Below, in pieces: positions 13,101 to 28,100 of a stretch of DNA of 60,000 bases. Below the pieces are notes generated by a model. That model made no database searches, was not told where the DNA came from, and saw nothing but the letters and a program-made list of their open reading frames with translations. Numbering within the stretch: position 1 is the first letter of the stretch; every line of letters starts with the position of its first letter. Made by a program: the position numbers and the translations under genes. The DNA lies in the NCBI GenBank assembly GCA_903813345.2, contig CAIIXF020000008.1, forward strand, positions 26,894,822 to 26,954,821, in the 5' to 3' direction. The DNA is from Owenia fusiformis. Its lineage: Eukaryota; Annelida; Polychaeta; Sabellida; Oweniidae.

Positions 13101-16100
13101 GAGATGCTGGAGGACCATTCAAACAGTTCCTGGAAAGGTAAATACTAATTCAACAAAAACTTCATACTTCTGACAAAAATGAATATTTACATGTTTAAAG
13201 GTTTTTTAAAAATGGTCATTTACCCCTCATCTCAGCTGGACAGAGAACTTTTTGCTTTTATTTCACCACCAAAATTGGTGACATGTTGTTATGGTCTCCA
13301 ACATTTTTATGACGGCATTTGGTGTCTAACAAATGGCAGGTGGTGACATTTTGCATCTAATTTTACATTAGATTTTGCATGCCTTGTTACTTGAATGAAT
13401 TCATATGGCCCCACATATGGACCATCATATGTGTAGACTGGTTATATATTTGCTTACTACATATTACAGGACTGACCCCTACCTACTTGCCAACTTCTTA
13501 TTCTGGGAGGATGTCACTGAATATGGCCAGTCTGAAGACAGATCAGCAGATAGGCTGCTTAGGATGGGACATGCCTGGCTTATATTTAACAGATATCTCT
13601 CACTCAATAGTCCTTACAACATAGGTACAGTAATACCCACATATTCAAACATATATAGGCTGCTTAGGATGGGGCATGCCTGGCTTATATTTAACAGATA
13701 TCTCTCACTCAATAGTCCTTACAACATAGGTACAGTAATACCCACATATTCAAACATATATAGGCTGCTTAGGATGGGGCATGCCTGGCTTATATTTAAC
13801 AGATATCTCTCACTCAATAGTCCTTACAACATAGGTACAGTAATACCTGTATATTTAAACATATGTAGGCTGCTTAGGATGGGGCATGCCTGGCTTATAT
13901 TTAACAGATATCTCTCACTCAATAGTCCTTACAACATAGGTACAGTAATACCCACATATTCAAACATATATAGGCTGCTTAGGATGGGGCATGCCTGGCT
14001 TATATTTAACAGATATCTCTCACTCAATAGTCCTTACAACATAGGTACAGTAATACCTGTATATTTAAACATATATAGGCTGCTTAGGATGGGGCATGCC
14101 TGGCTTATATTTAACAGATATCTCTCACTCAATAGTCCTTACAACATAGGTACAGTAATACCTGTATATTTAAACATATATAGGCTGCTTAGGATGGGGC
14201 ATGCCTGGCTTATATTTAACAGATATCTCTCACTCAATAGTCCTTACAACATAGGTACAGTAATACCTGTATATTTAAACACCTCTCTAACTGGACACTC
14301 TGTCAGTCCCATTTTTTTAATCTGCCATAGTCTTCCATGTTAAAAAACCCATAATTCTGCCAATCCAAATACTTTTAGCCAGCCCCTCTTGTGTTCGGAT
14401 TAGACCAGTTTTACTGTATTTCAGTACTTCACAAGAAAAAATTCCATTGATCATTCATGAACATGAGAATCTCTTTAAGTCATTCTGGATAAAACTGCCA
14501 TTAGAATCAATATTCCAAAATATGTATGATGTCAACATTAATCTGTACATGTATATTATTGCCAGAATCTTTTGAAATATTGTGGGAATAATATGCAGTT
14601 TATCTCACGTCTGTTACCAACAGAGTCAAAGTCTTCACATTGTGCATTTTGATAAGTGAATTATTATTTGTCAGGTCTGATGCCAGCAGAGAGGGACAAG
14701 ATGTATGCAGTATTACTGAACACCAGAGACTTTGTAGAAGCCAAATTATTCCAGGGTGCCAAAAACCATGCCACGATTTTACTAGAGAAAGCTTGGATCA
14801 GATATCTGAAAGAGGATCTAAAGACATATATTGAGTGAGTGGAAATAACTTTCATATATTCTTTGTTCTGTCATCTCTCAAATATTAGGCTATGGATGAT
14901 TTGAAGCTTTAACTTATGAAAAATGAACTACAATGAGAAAAAGAGAATACGAGACAATAATATGAGCTTTTAGAGCAAAGAAACGAAAGATATTATAAAA
15001 GGCATGAGTTGTTCAAAATATAACATAACAGAATCATCGACAGACCTTTGAAATCAACCAGAGCTCAAGGGATTATGCTACCCCCCCTGGCCTAAAATTC
15101 TTTCACGATTCTGAGCATTTTTCATGTGATTTGGGGAATTTTTGGAATTTTCTGAAAAGTGCCCCCCCCCTTGCAAAAGCTGGATAAGGGCCTGTTTGCA
15201 TATAACCATTGAACACCTTAAGATATTCATTATATATCTTCATAAACCACCATTACATGTCACCATTGAACACTTATAACACCCATCATATATTTCCATG
15301 TTGCAGGAGTCGTATAAGAGACACAGATGATGATGTGCCCACCACTGCTGACGAGATTGAGGTTGTAGTTGAGAAAGAACAGGTGATTGTCAGACGTCGA
15401 CCCTGGGTAGCTAGGTAAGAAAAACAATCTCATTGTACACTATATAGTCATATATGCCATACTCAGTGTCAGTTATAAAGTTATGAATTAGGCCTACGGT
15501 AAATATATTTGATATAAAGCATTTGGAGACCAATTCAAAAAGTGTTGAACTGTGATTGTGGCAATCGTTTGAAGTAAGATTTTGAATTATATTTTCAAGA
15601 CACATTTGATTGATGCATAGTTTTTTTCTTGATACTATATGTAGGGATCCAGATGCCAAAGTGTAAGTTGGTTCAACTTCAGTTATAATCAGCTTATTTT
15701 CCTATAATTATGGTGACAAGTATTATTCAAAATGTAAAGTGAAGTTTGGATACTTTAGATATACATATTCCTTGCCTTTTTTGTTTTCACCACTTGATAA
15801 CTCATTAATTACAAAATAATTTTTGCACTTTTTCTATTTCAAGTTTTGTACATACATGTACACTGTATATGTGTTTACAATGTCAATATATAATCACCAT
15901 AATTAAGAGGGTTAAAGAAGCCTGTAGCAACTATGTTGTTTCAAAGATATTGTTTTCATCTACTTGAATAGACCGATATCAGAGTTGATATCAATATTCA
16001 ATAGTAAATAAAAATGATATCCTTGAAAAAAGGTCCAAATATTTCTAGAGAAAAGCATGTTTGTATTTTTGTTAGAATTTAATTAGTTTCAGTCAGAAAA

Positions 16101-19100
16101 TGGCTTATTATACTGACTGCCCTTTTCTTTTCAGTTATATACCAAATACATCATACATGTACAATTGTTTATTTTAGCTACTGCATGTTATATGGGATAC
16201 CCTGCATGTACTGGTTCACCTGCATGTACTGATTACCCTGCATGAGTTTTTTACTTGAAATATGCATGACCTGCACACATTTACATATTCATGAGCACAT
16301 TATCCTGCATGTGAATAAGTCACCTTAAATACAATGTACTTTCATCACAATACATCCATGGGCATTGAACTTCTACATTGTATTTATATTCCAAATCTCT
16401 ATGGGTCTAATGGGTCTATTACTGGTTATTACAATGCATACTCGTGTTACTTTAATCACCTTTTCCTTGTCCCCGGTGTTGTTTTCAGGTTCTCTGTGAT
16501 TTTGTTTCTTCAAGTATAGTATTAAACTGCCAGGTTATGATTTAGTGAATAACAAGTTACGGTATATTACAATATCTTACATATCACTTGCTGTACTTGC
16601 CATCTGACATACATTTGATATACTTCATTCATGGGGTAATTTTGACTCAAGATATAATTGTGCACATGTATGATAGAAATATTCAATGTTTTAGATATCC
16701 ACAGTCTACAGATTCAGAACGAGGGCAGAGATTACGAACTGCTCTTTCCATGGCGGAGAGTATTGATGAAGCACGACGCACTGAAATACGACAGAAGATG
16801 CGCGAGAGACGACGTATCATGGAAAAGGAACGAAAGAAAGCTGTCAGAGCTGCTAAAGCCAGACAGGCTGAATTGAAGAAAATGAAGCGAAAAAATGTGA
16901 CTTTCAAAAAGGTATGGAAAAAGACTTGACAGGTACAAAAATTTATCTATGTATGTAAAATTCAAAACTTAGCTTTGATGATATTAAGATTAAACATGTG
17001 CAGCATATTATGAATTGATTCACTTCAATCATTTATACTATTACCCCCATTCAGCCATTGGAGGTTCAAATTGATGCTTAAAGGTGCAACAAGGTCTGCA
17101 GAGAGAATTTTTGCCAAATTTTACCTTTTCTGAGCTATCTGCATGACGTTTAGTTTAACATCAAGTCATTTTAGGTGTTCAAAGTTTTTGTTTTACCAAT
17201 GCTGGGATCGTTCAATATGACTTGAATGCACCTTGTTCTCACTTTAAAATGTCAAAGATATCCATGGGATTTCAAACTATGAGATAACCAACTGACTTTC
17301 TCCCCTCCAGAAAGAAGAGCAGGCCGAGCAAGATCAGTATGACGATGAGGACCAGAATGAGGAAGACTCTAACAGAGGGTACAGTCCCCAGTACAGGGAA
17401 TCTAGAAACCGTAGTGTCAGAAGTGAGGAGAGTGATGAAAAACCAGCAGATGTCCCTTCTGAGAAGAAAGTCACATTCTCGACAATGGCTGATAATAAAG
17501 GGTGTGTTTCCAAGTTATTGCTGAGTTAATGTCATTCATATAGCATCTGCATTCTGGAATTATGCATTTAGGCAATTCATATTATTCGTAGTTCAAGAAA
17601 CTTCAAGATACTTGAAGATAGTATTTTACAAAAGGATTAAGAAGTAGATTCGGATCAATGATAAATGTTATTATCTGTGTATTCAATGAATAGTGCCTCA
17701 TCCAACCTATTCTGTCATGTACACTCACAAGACCCTTAGATATACGAGGGTTGTCCAAAAAGTCTTGAAATTTTTGCTCTCATATCATTTTGTATATATT
17801 CATGCACAAGAGCGAACAGGGAAATAAAAAAAGTTGTAAGAAACAGTGCAAGTAAATTAAACATTTACGAGTATCACCAGTCAATTCTATATATATTACA
17901 TTAACTTCATGCTTGAGATTTTTAGAGATCTATACCATTTTTCTTGTAGGGTTATCTCGTTGTTTAAGAAGTACATGGCTGAAAATGAGACGAGGGAACG
18001 CATGAACCTACTCAACCTGTACCTTGATGTTGATGCCTACAAGAGCATGGGAGCAAAAACTGACCCAAAGGACAAGAAGAAGAAAGATTTGCAGTCAAAT
18101 TATATATTTAAGTGAGTATATTGTACCAATAACCTCATTTTAACAGGCAACTATGGCCCGGCACTATGGGTTCACCTATTGCTCAGGTCAATATAATAAA
18201 ATACAAGCCTCCCAAACTAGTACTCATACCCTGAGAACAGGCTTCGGAAAGTGGTGATAAGTATCCCATCAATCAAAGTTCAGTTATTTTCCAATTTGAG
18301 ACCTTTTTTCACAGAAAACAAGATTATGTCCTCTGTTTAAATATTTACCCTTTCTATTTTTGTAGCCTAAACCATTATTTGCCAATGTATTCTTTTCCAG
18401 GACATATTTTGAAAGCACAGCAAGGAAGAAGGTACACTTGAGTGATAAGATCTATGCAAGGCTCAGTGTGGAGAAGGATCGACCCCGCTCTCCAACCCTT
18501 AAGGAGACCCAGAATCATCTCACGCCACAACTTACGGAGCTCTTTGATAACTTCTGGAAGGTACGCTGTTGACGACATTCATTTCTTAATCAAACGCATT
18601 TCAATTTGGGATTTTCTTTAAGTGGTTGATTTGGATTTGGATTATGCACATATTTCTTGATGATATTTTCACTTTTGTTAGGTTTTGCAAATGAACTATT
18701 TCAGTGTATATGACATGTGCACATTTGAAGTTTGAATAAAGCACATTATGAATTAATATTGGAGACTTCTTGTGTGGAATTGATAGTAAACATCACATCA
18801 ATAGAGTTTTTGTTGTTACATGTTATTTGATCATTTCTAAATTCCATCCTAAAGCATCACTGCAGTTTCAATGCTGTTTGTTTTCTCATTTTATATATGC
18901 ATGTTATCAAAGCGTCATCTCAATTATATTTTATTTAGATTTGAATTTATAGATATTTTACTAATCTTATGTACAGGGTGGGTCAAAACACATTAATACA
19001 AGAAAATGATAATTGTCTGACCCACTCATAACCATATACAGTAAAACCTGTGTCAGTGTAATGCATTTGGAACCTCTGAAAGTTCATTGCTTGGGAGGTC

Positions 19101-22100
19101 TACCATCTAAAGTGGTTCATTTAACATTAAACCATTAAGTTTTGGATCCAGTGTTCCACTTATGGAAGTGTTTCACTTTGCAGGTTTTACTGTACTTCAT
19201 TTTAGCTCAAACATGCAGTATTACACTGCAGATTAAACCATTTATTTAGAATTGAGAATATTATCTTTCTTTAGCGTGGTAGATATACCTCTCGGAAGAT
19301 CCCTGTTGTGGTCAGTATTCATTGCATGTTCCCATATACAGCTTGTCTCTTGTCCCAATTACCCACATACTCCCCAACCTTGTTATTTTAGAATAGTTGT
19401 TAGCTCAAGGATATCGCTGCATCACTGAATTTAGACATGGTTGGTGCATGTATTTTAGGAATGCATAGAAACTGAATCTATTATGTGACCACCACAAGTG
19501 TGACTTACATGTATTGTTCAAGTCTCCAGCTTTTTTGTGGATGGTGGTTGGTATTTGGCAGTTGGTGTTCGGTGGTCATTTTCTGTAATAAATGGCAGGT
19601 GGTGACATTTTGCATGTTAATGAAATTGTTAATTCTTCTAAAGGCATTAAAATTGAGCTAACAATTGTTCTTTGCATAAATTGTCATGTATTTTAGGAAA
19701 ATTGCTTTGATTGGAATTTCAAATACCATTTATTACATTTAATATTTTTATTTTTCGACATTGTATGTTTGTGATGTTTTTCTCACACATTTTACATAAC
19801 TGTGTCCCCAGCTAACTGCATTTGTGATTTTTTTACCCCATATAACAGTTCTGTTGCATTCCTGGGTTAAGTTTTTGATTGGCTTTTGATATTTTAATGT
19901 TATTGATAGTTTGGGTTGTTTAACTATATATGTTGACAAATACTTAATGCACATTATTATATGCATGTATTTATTTATCTGTGTTGTCCATCCATGTTGC
20001 ATGTTGTACCATTAGCAATTTGAATTATTTTTTAGATTTGTATAAACTCTCAATACAATCAAACTGTTGAAAATACAGATTCTTGAAATCGTTACATTTC
20101 ATTACATGAAATCATTTATCATATTCTTAAATCTATAACCTTTACTGAAGTACTGAACATTTATACCCTGCTCGATATTACTTATTACATCTCTGTTCAT
20201 CTTTCCATACATAGAAGTGCATGGGAAATCTCCTTCATAATCTCTCACAAGGTGATGGACCAGTATTGTAATGCCTTCATCTGATGTATACACAGGGGCT
20301 CCACGGTAAAACAATAATGCAAGGCACAAAAGTGACTGAAGCAAATAAGGCCAGAAACAATGAAAATTCTCAAAAAAACTGAAGGAGCCCTTGTATATTA
20401 ATCAGCATGTGGATTTCTATAGTGTTGAAGTTAACAATAACATGTTGAATGTTGTATTACAGTCTCAGGCTGATGAGTTTGGTATGGACTCTAAGCAGAT
20501 GGCCAACATGTCGCAGGCTGAGATGGCGCTGAGGTCTGACAATGACACGAGTCTACTAAAGGGATGGAACAAGAAGAAAGGAGGCAAGAATAACAAGGTG
20601 GGACAACACAAATATTTTTGCTTGACAGCATGGCTTCACCCAGAAATCTCTAATTTTTGCTCAATTATATTACACTGTTTAATGATATTCTTGATTTTTG
20701 CATTTTGAATTGATGTGTATGGTATGATATGAAACAGAGATTGGCATTTTAGAATTGTGCTTATATGTTTTTATAAGGTTGTTTATTTTATAAAGGTTGT
20801 TTATTTTTTATTGGATTGCTTTACAGAAAAATAAGGTGATTTGCTTGTAATGGTTTCTTCTAGTACATGTATAATGAGAGAATATAATATATGTATGCTT
20901 TATAGTTATAATAGGTGTAAGCTGACATTAGAGACTCAATTGGTGTTGTCACATATTCCAGAATTCTCTCTGGATTTCACTTTCTTAAAATGTGTGAAAT
21001 TTGACTTTTGTGCAGAAATTTTCAGAATTTGCAGTTTTTGGGGTTTTTGGAATAAAACATCGAAGCATACCTCAGCAATTTTTCCTAAAACTTCTGCACA
21101 TAATGATAAATTGTAGAGATTTGGCAAAACTTTTCTCAAAATGTTTTCTGAAGTTCCTGATGTAGTCAACATCAGTGCAAACTTGTAATTGCTCATGCAA
21201 AAACTGGAATATGTAATTTGTGCCTCGATGTTGTTAAAACTATGATTTCAATTTACTATATACATGTAATGTAGGTACTCCTTATTGTGAATATTTCATT
21301 TGATGAAGGTATGACTGGAACGTGGAAAACTGTTTTTTTTCATTGTAAATGTTTATTTTGATTTTCAAATTAAAAAAAGGTGTAGACTAAGTCACTATCT
21401 TCCTAAAATTCTAATCCTTTTAATGAACAATAAGGCTTTATATGCTATTGTTCTATCATTATTTCAGATATTACATAGAGTATATATTTCTGATTTTTGT
21501 TTTATTTCAATAATTTAAATTGCTTGTATTTGGCTAGCAACAAAAGCCTAAGGTTCCCCCAGCTACTGCACCTAATCACCCTGCTGTCTCGACATTACTG
21601 ACTAGTCACTCTGTAAACTCAAGTCCTCAAGTGCATCACCATGTTACAAGACGCAGAAAAGGCTCAATGGCACCTTTACCACAGAACTTTACCACAGTAT
21701 TGGTACAGAATCAGAATGTTTATTAATTGGCATGCCAGTACTAGCATTCACTTGTGGCTCCTCAGCTCTGAATTTTCATTTTATTTTTCGAATTCACCCA
21801 ATCATCATTTTATATGGCTGATTTACTTTCATATAAAATGATATGATTGCATAGGAATTGATAGTTTGTGGGTAATATAGGGATTCTTTAATATACCATG
21901 GACATGTACATATGAAGTATATTTGATCCACTATTTATTCATCCAAACTATCAATTTTGTCACTCATTATTTAATTAATGAACATTTCTTTGACACCCCC
22001 AATTTTCCAGTACTAACTTAGTATCGAATATTTTGTACTTATTTAGTACAAATGGAGCACTTTTTCTAAATATTGAAATACTAATTTATCGCTAAATTTT

Positions 22101-25100
22101 CAGCTTATTCATAAATTAATTAGTGTTAAATTGGCACTGAATTACTACTAATTGAGTGTTAAGATATTTAAAGATCCTTGGCTGTGATAAAATCCTCGTG
22201 GCTCAGGCTCACCATTCTATAAACATTTCTGATTGGTTGTGTCAGGCCATTCCTTATCATTGTAAAGACATTTCTGATTGGCTGTGATAAACCTCCCATT
22301 GTTTATCATTGTAAAGACATTTCTGATTGGCTGTGATAAACTTCCCATTGTTTATCATTGTTACGACATTTCTGATTGGCTGTGATAAGCTTCCCATTGC
22401 TTATCATTGTAAAGACATTTCCATTGCTTATCATTGTAAAGACATTTCTGATTGGCTGTGATAAACTCCCCTTTGTTTATCATTGTTATGACATTTCTGA
22501 TTGGCTGTGATAAACTCCCCTTTGTTTATCATTGTGAAGACATTTCTGATAAGCTGTGATAAGCTTCCCATTGCTTATCATTGTAAAGACATTTCCATTG
22601 CTTATCATTGTAAAGACATTTCTGATTGGCTGTGATAAACTTCCCATTGTTAATCATTGTGAAGGTATTTCTGACTGTTATAAGCTTCCCATCACTTGTC
22701 ATTGTAAAGACATCCCTGATTAGCTATGATGAATTATGTAAAAGGATCTTTCCACCAATTACTAACTAAAATATTCTGTTTTTTATTACAGAAATTATTT
22801 ACACTTTGAAAAAAACTTTCAAACTGATATGAGAAGTCATGATAATAAAGAAAATGAAATTACATGTACTTAAAGTGTTCATTAAGTACATGTATTTTTT
22901 GTATCTGTACTTTTATTTTTAGATAGCAATTATTTTGTTGTTGAGTTATTTTGCTTTGTTTATTATCATGATTTCATACGATTAGGGCAAGAAGCTTGCA
23001 TAGATTCATGTTCATGTGTATTTGCCATGTACTACCAGTGTGTATTTTTTATTTACTACTACTTGACAAATCATGTTTTAACATGGTTTCATACCATAAG
23101 GCAAGAAGCCTTTGTAAATTCATGTGTATTTACTACACATTTTGTACTGGTGTATTTCATTACTTCTGCACAAATTATATTTATTATCTCCATAAGGTTT
23201 TTGAAAGTACAGAAGCATTATCATAACTGTATAAATTTATGAATTATGACTTAATTTTTTTCTGTCACAAGATGCGAATAATGTTTCAATGAAAGTTTAT
23301 TCTTTAGATCTGTGAAGTTAAAAATGAATATAACATTACATTTTCAATGCCCACATATCGTTTTACCTGTGTACAGTGCTTGACATTTACTTTAATTTAT
23401 CCATGTTGTTTCAGCCTGATGGACGAGCACAACCGACCAAAGAGGACAAGGTTGAATTTCTGATGATGCTCACTGAGAGTTGTCAGGGTGATATGCCAAT
23501 CAAAATGCAGTATTTTCTCAAATATCTCGTAAAACATGGCGAGGATGATGGGTTCCCTATGGCTGACAAAGATCTATGGTTTTACATGGAGGTGCAGAGG
23601 TTTAGGGTAGGACATGCAAATCTTTATATAAAATTGTTGGGTTCTACCTTTTTGAGCCACCCTGTGGCCTGTAATTTAATTTTGTGTATCAGACTTTTCA
23701 GTGAGTCTCCCTATAAGCTCAAGATGCCTTGTGTACAGAGTAGCCAGAAATATTTCCAGTTCCTTCTTGACAATTTATTATGACCATCTACACCTGCTAC
23801 AGTATAGGTTTTACTGCATTTACTAGTATCACAGCAAGTGAAAATACTCCAGTATGCTCTATATGTCTCACTGCACCAGTTTAACTCTGTTTTGTCAGAA
23901 TGGCTGCCATTTTTCATGAAATATGTGATTTTTAATTACTTAAATTAAATACCAGTTATATGATTTTGTGCAAATTTTTATTTCTGTTATGTAATATCCA
24001 AAATGAGGTATTTTCAAAAATATTTCTTTCATTGGGATTCACCAATCCATAGAGTTGTTGTTTTTCTGTATTTTTCTATTGAAGCATGTTACTATGGCAA
24101 CCATAAAATTGGCCAATCAAATGCCAGTCACTCCATACTTTGTATTTATATGTATAAATGTACAAGGAACATTCTGACCAAGTTTCATGACATTTGAAGC
24201 ATAAATGACAAAATGCCAGGGTCAATGACGTTACTTCTTGGACACCCTGTATATGCCTAATAAATAGCCTTAATGGTTACATGCATGTTTCAGGACTGCC
24301 ACCATAGTTTCAGTGATGAGCAGTTACTTCAGCGTAAGGTGCAGTCAATGTTAGACACATACCTTGATGCCAGCACACAGCCCTCTTTACAAGTAAGGAA
24401 TTTTCAGCTAACCATTTTATTTGCTGACAGAAATGGTACAAGCCAAAAGGATTTTTTGATTTTGATTCAAGGAATATCAGCTGCCCGAAAAATTTAACCA
24501 GACAAAAATGGTACAAGCCACAAAGATTTTGAGATTTTGATTGATGATCCTTTAGCAAAGTCAAAAACGTTTAACCACCTGTGATTTAAAGCATCGAATA
24601 TATGAGTACCAAATATTGTATTTTCCTTTAGATTGACATATCGAGTGATATCCACCAGAAGACCATACGCTCCTGCCAGAGGTACCTAGCTGGTAAGGAC
24701 ATGAGTCCTGGTATATTTGATGAGGCGCAGTACCTCGTCTTCAAGGAGTTGCTTCCATACTGGGCTGGCTTCTCAAAATCTTATAAACCCCCTGTGGATA
24801 ATGCAAGGCCTAGTAAGATATTTTAACTTCATATACATCATATTTTAGTTGTGAATTTGGGTAAGGCAGCTGGCTTCATTTACGCTTTTTTCCAATGAAT
24901 TTAATTACTAAACCCGGCTCATTTTGGGGAATTTGCCATTTAGACTTTTTGGGAATTCTTAATTTGACAGATTCCTGTAATCTCATTTCAACAGGCAAAT
25001 GTCTTAGTATAAATAAAACCTGTTAAAAATAGCATAAATCAGGTATGCACATTTAGATATTTCAATAAAAGGAGATTTTGCATTTGTTTTCAATAACACT

Positions 25101-28100
25101 GAACATGAAGCATCATTTAGTGCACAAGTTTAGAGAATGTGCCTTCTATTTTTAGTGACAAAACATGAAAAAGATTTGAAAAAGCGCTATGAACTGTTTG
25201 AGTCTTGGGAACCCCCTAAGAAGGCAGATTTCCAACTTCCCACGCTACCCCAAAGGGGGGCAGTGTGTAGTGTCACTTTCACAATGGCCAAGGGGATTGA
25301 ATATAAGGTAAGGATATACAGAAGTGATAAATTGATTATACGTGTACTTTTATTATATGTTTGCACATATTTTTAACACAATATTTTCTACTTTACTTTT
25401 AATGATTTAATTCGTCTTTTTTAAATAATGAAACATAATGATTATTTAATTGCATATTATTTTGTTTTTATTTCTAAATAATGAAGATACTGATGTGCAT
25501 TTTTATTTTGGTTTTTGTGCTCACATTTTGTCTCAGTTAATAACATAATATCTGTTTTTGTGCTCACATTTTGTCTCAGTTAATAACATAATATCTGTTT
25601 TTGTGCTCACATTTTGTCTTGTTTAGGCAGTAAGACAAGTTAATTATTTAATGTTGATTGTTCATGGTACTTCACCTTGCGTGAACAACATGGGTCTATT
25701 TTTGGAACCATAGCAACTTATCGCAAGTCATTGTTGATCTTAAACTAGACTATTGGTTTTCTAAGAAACGTAAGTTGCGATTGTGCAAAAACAGACCACA
25801 GTGTAGCACATAACCTTTAAACAGTTAAAAAATGTCATAAGAGAGAATATACTCAATTTGAGGCATTTCTTTTGGCTGTTTGCTATACTGTGTATTTGCA
25901 TCACACCTATTCAAAAATTAACAATCAAGATTCACTGCCCTTATTTAACATGTACTTTTGATAGCAGTGCTAGTTATATCATGTAAAACCCATTGATTGC
26001 ATTTTGCTGTAGACCTATGAGTTGGAAGAGATACAAAACCGAGCCCCATCTGTGGCAAAATCAGTGTATTCCAATCATTCAGCCAGATCTGGTAGATCGT
26101 TACCTCGATCAGATACTCTGGTTGCCAGGGAAACTACTATGATGTCATCCGTACCCGAGATTCCGTCCAATCAAAATATTGTCTCACAGTCATAGCCCTT
26201 GTCTTGTAAGTTGCATTGTGGGTAATGTTGCCTTTGGCTTGATGTTGCTTTCTGGGTAATGTGGCAGACGTCCTTTGTTGTCAGCTTACGTGCAGTAGAA
26301 TACATTGCTCTAGTTTATTTGCACCAATTACATATAGTAGTTACACCCAAAATTAGCCTTCTAGATAGATGTTAATTATTAATTCCCAAAAATCAGATAT
26401 TTGAATAGAAATTTTCATTATGAAGAAACTTTTAGTGATGGTAGTGATATATTTTGCCACCAGGGCTGCACTATTCAGTTTTGATTTATGATTTATTTCA
26501 AAAATGTTCTTCGTCAGATAATGCTTATGTAGTACTCATGTATGTTTGTGTCAGACCCAAATCTCCTCAGCAAATCTTGCACTTATAGTAGTCGCCTTAA
26601 TGCTGCTTTCTGAGTTTATGTACCCCCATCTCATACCCCCTCCTCTACCCCACATCTGTCCCCTAGGAAGGATCTGCATGCAGTATCATAGTCTCCCAAA
26701 TGACATTACTGTTATGATGGTGTTAACCCTAATGGAAGCATCAAGTTAAGTATTGTACATGTAAATAAATAATGATAAAGATGGTCTACAAATGTCAGCA
26801 GGTGTGGAAAAATAAAGTTAAGAAGTTTACTTAATCATATTTCCAAGACCAAAAATTAATATTTTATTACGAAAATTAATGCAATTAACATTTTCCACAA
26901 CTGTTGAATTTGGACACCGTCTGACATACACTCTCCAGCTGAGTACTGTCGATCCCATAGCCAGGGGGGTCACAGGTTTGAGCATACCAAGAATTCTTTC
27001 AAAATCATGCAGTTTTTCACCATTCTGGGCACTTTTCAAGTGATTTTGGGCCAAAGTTGTCAAAGTGAACCATCCTGGTATTTTTTGAAAAGTGGACCCC
27101 CTTGGCAAAATCTGGCTATGGGCCTGACTGTGTATCATGTCATGTGTTAATACTGTATGTGTATTGTATGAACACCTTATATTAGACTGAAGAAGATGTT
27201 ATAAATGAGCTGAAGAATGATCCAGAAGCTCCCCAGGTATTCCTGCTTGCATGAAACTTCCTTGCATGACCTTCTTTGCATGGACAGGTCTTTTTAGACC
27301 TTTATTGCATGGCAAGGTTTCTAAGTCTTTCCTCTGTGATCAGATCTATTTTGATCTTTGCTGCATGATCAAGTCCTTTGTAGATCTGTCATGTATGAAT
27401 GGATCTCTTTTGATCTTCTATACATGGATGGATCTTTTAAACATTCATGTATATTTCAGTCTCTTTTATTCTTCATCATGTAGATTTGAATCTTAATTGA
27501 ATTCCCATGCATGATTGAATCTTAATTGAATTCCCATGCATGATTGAATTGTGATTGAATTCCCATGCATGATTGAATATTAATTAAATTCCCATGCATG
27601 ATTGAATCCCTCTTTATCTTCCATGCATATTTGAACATAACTGGATGTCCTGGACATGATGGATTTCGTAGCGATGTCTTTCCTGCATGATTTGGATTTA
27701 TCTCTTTATGAATCTTCATAAAAATGAATATGACTTTCTGACCGGAATATGTTCATGTTCATATGGAGGGAATAGGTACATCAGATGTTAGGGGACCTCA
27801 CATTTTAAGGAAAACATATTTTAAAGAGAATGTTCTGATTGACAGCAAAAAGGTCTCCTAAGATCTGATCTAATTCTTGGTGTGCTGAGATTGATCTCTT
27901 GTTCATTACTTATAGTAAACTAGGGGAAGCATAGTTAAGTGTGAATTTATGGTTATATTGTCATACCTACAATTTACCTATATGTAAAACATCTATACTC
28001 TGCATTCAGATTCAAATTGTCCGGTCTCGGGCTATGTAGGTGAACGCTTAGGCTTACTGTTCAAATCCTAAATTACTCCCAATCCAGATCGAACTAGGTT

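Noticed and set aside
13405-14343. 312-codon open frame as a separate repeat protein
   Set aside because: Its first 22 codons lie in an intron before a good acceptor. The rest is exon 11 plus the 105-bp array, so it is better read as an exon with repeated donors.
16588-16965. Extra frames on both strands over exon 15
   Set aside because: Shadows of the charged coiled-coil exon. Splice phase selects only one frame.
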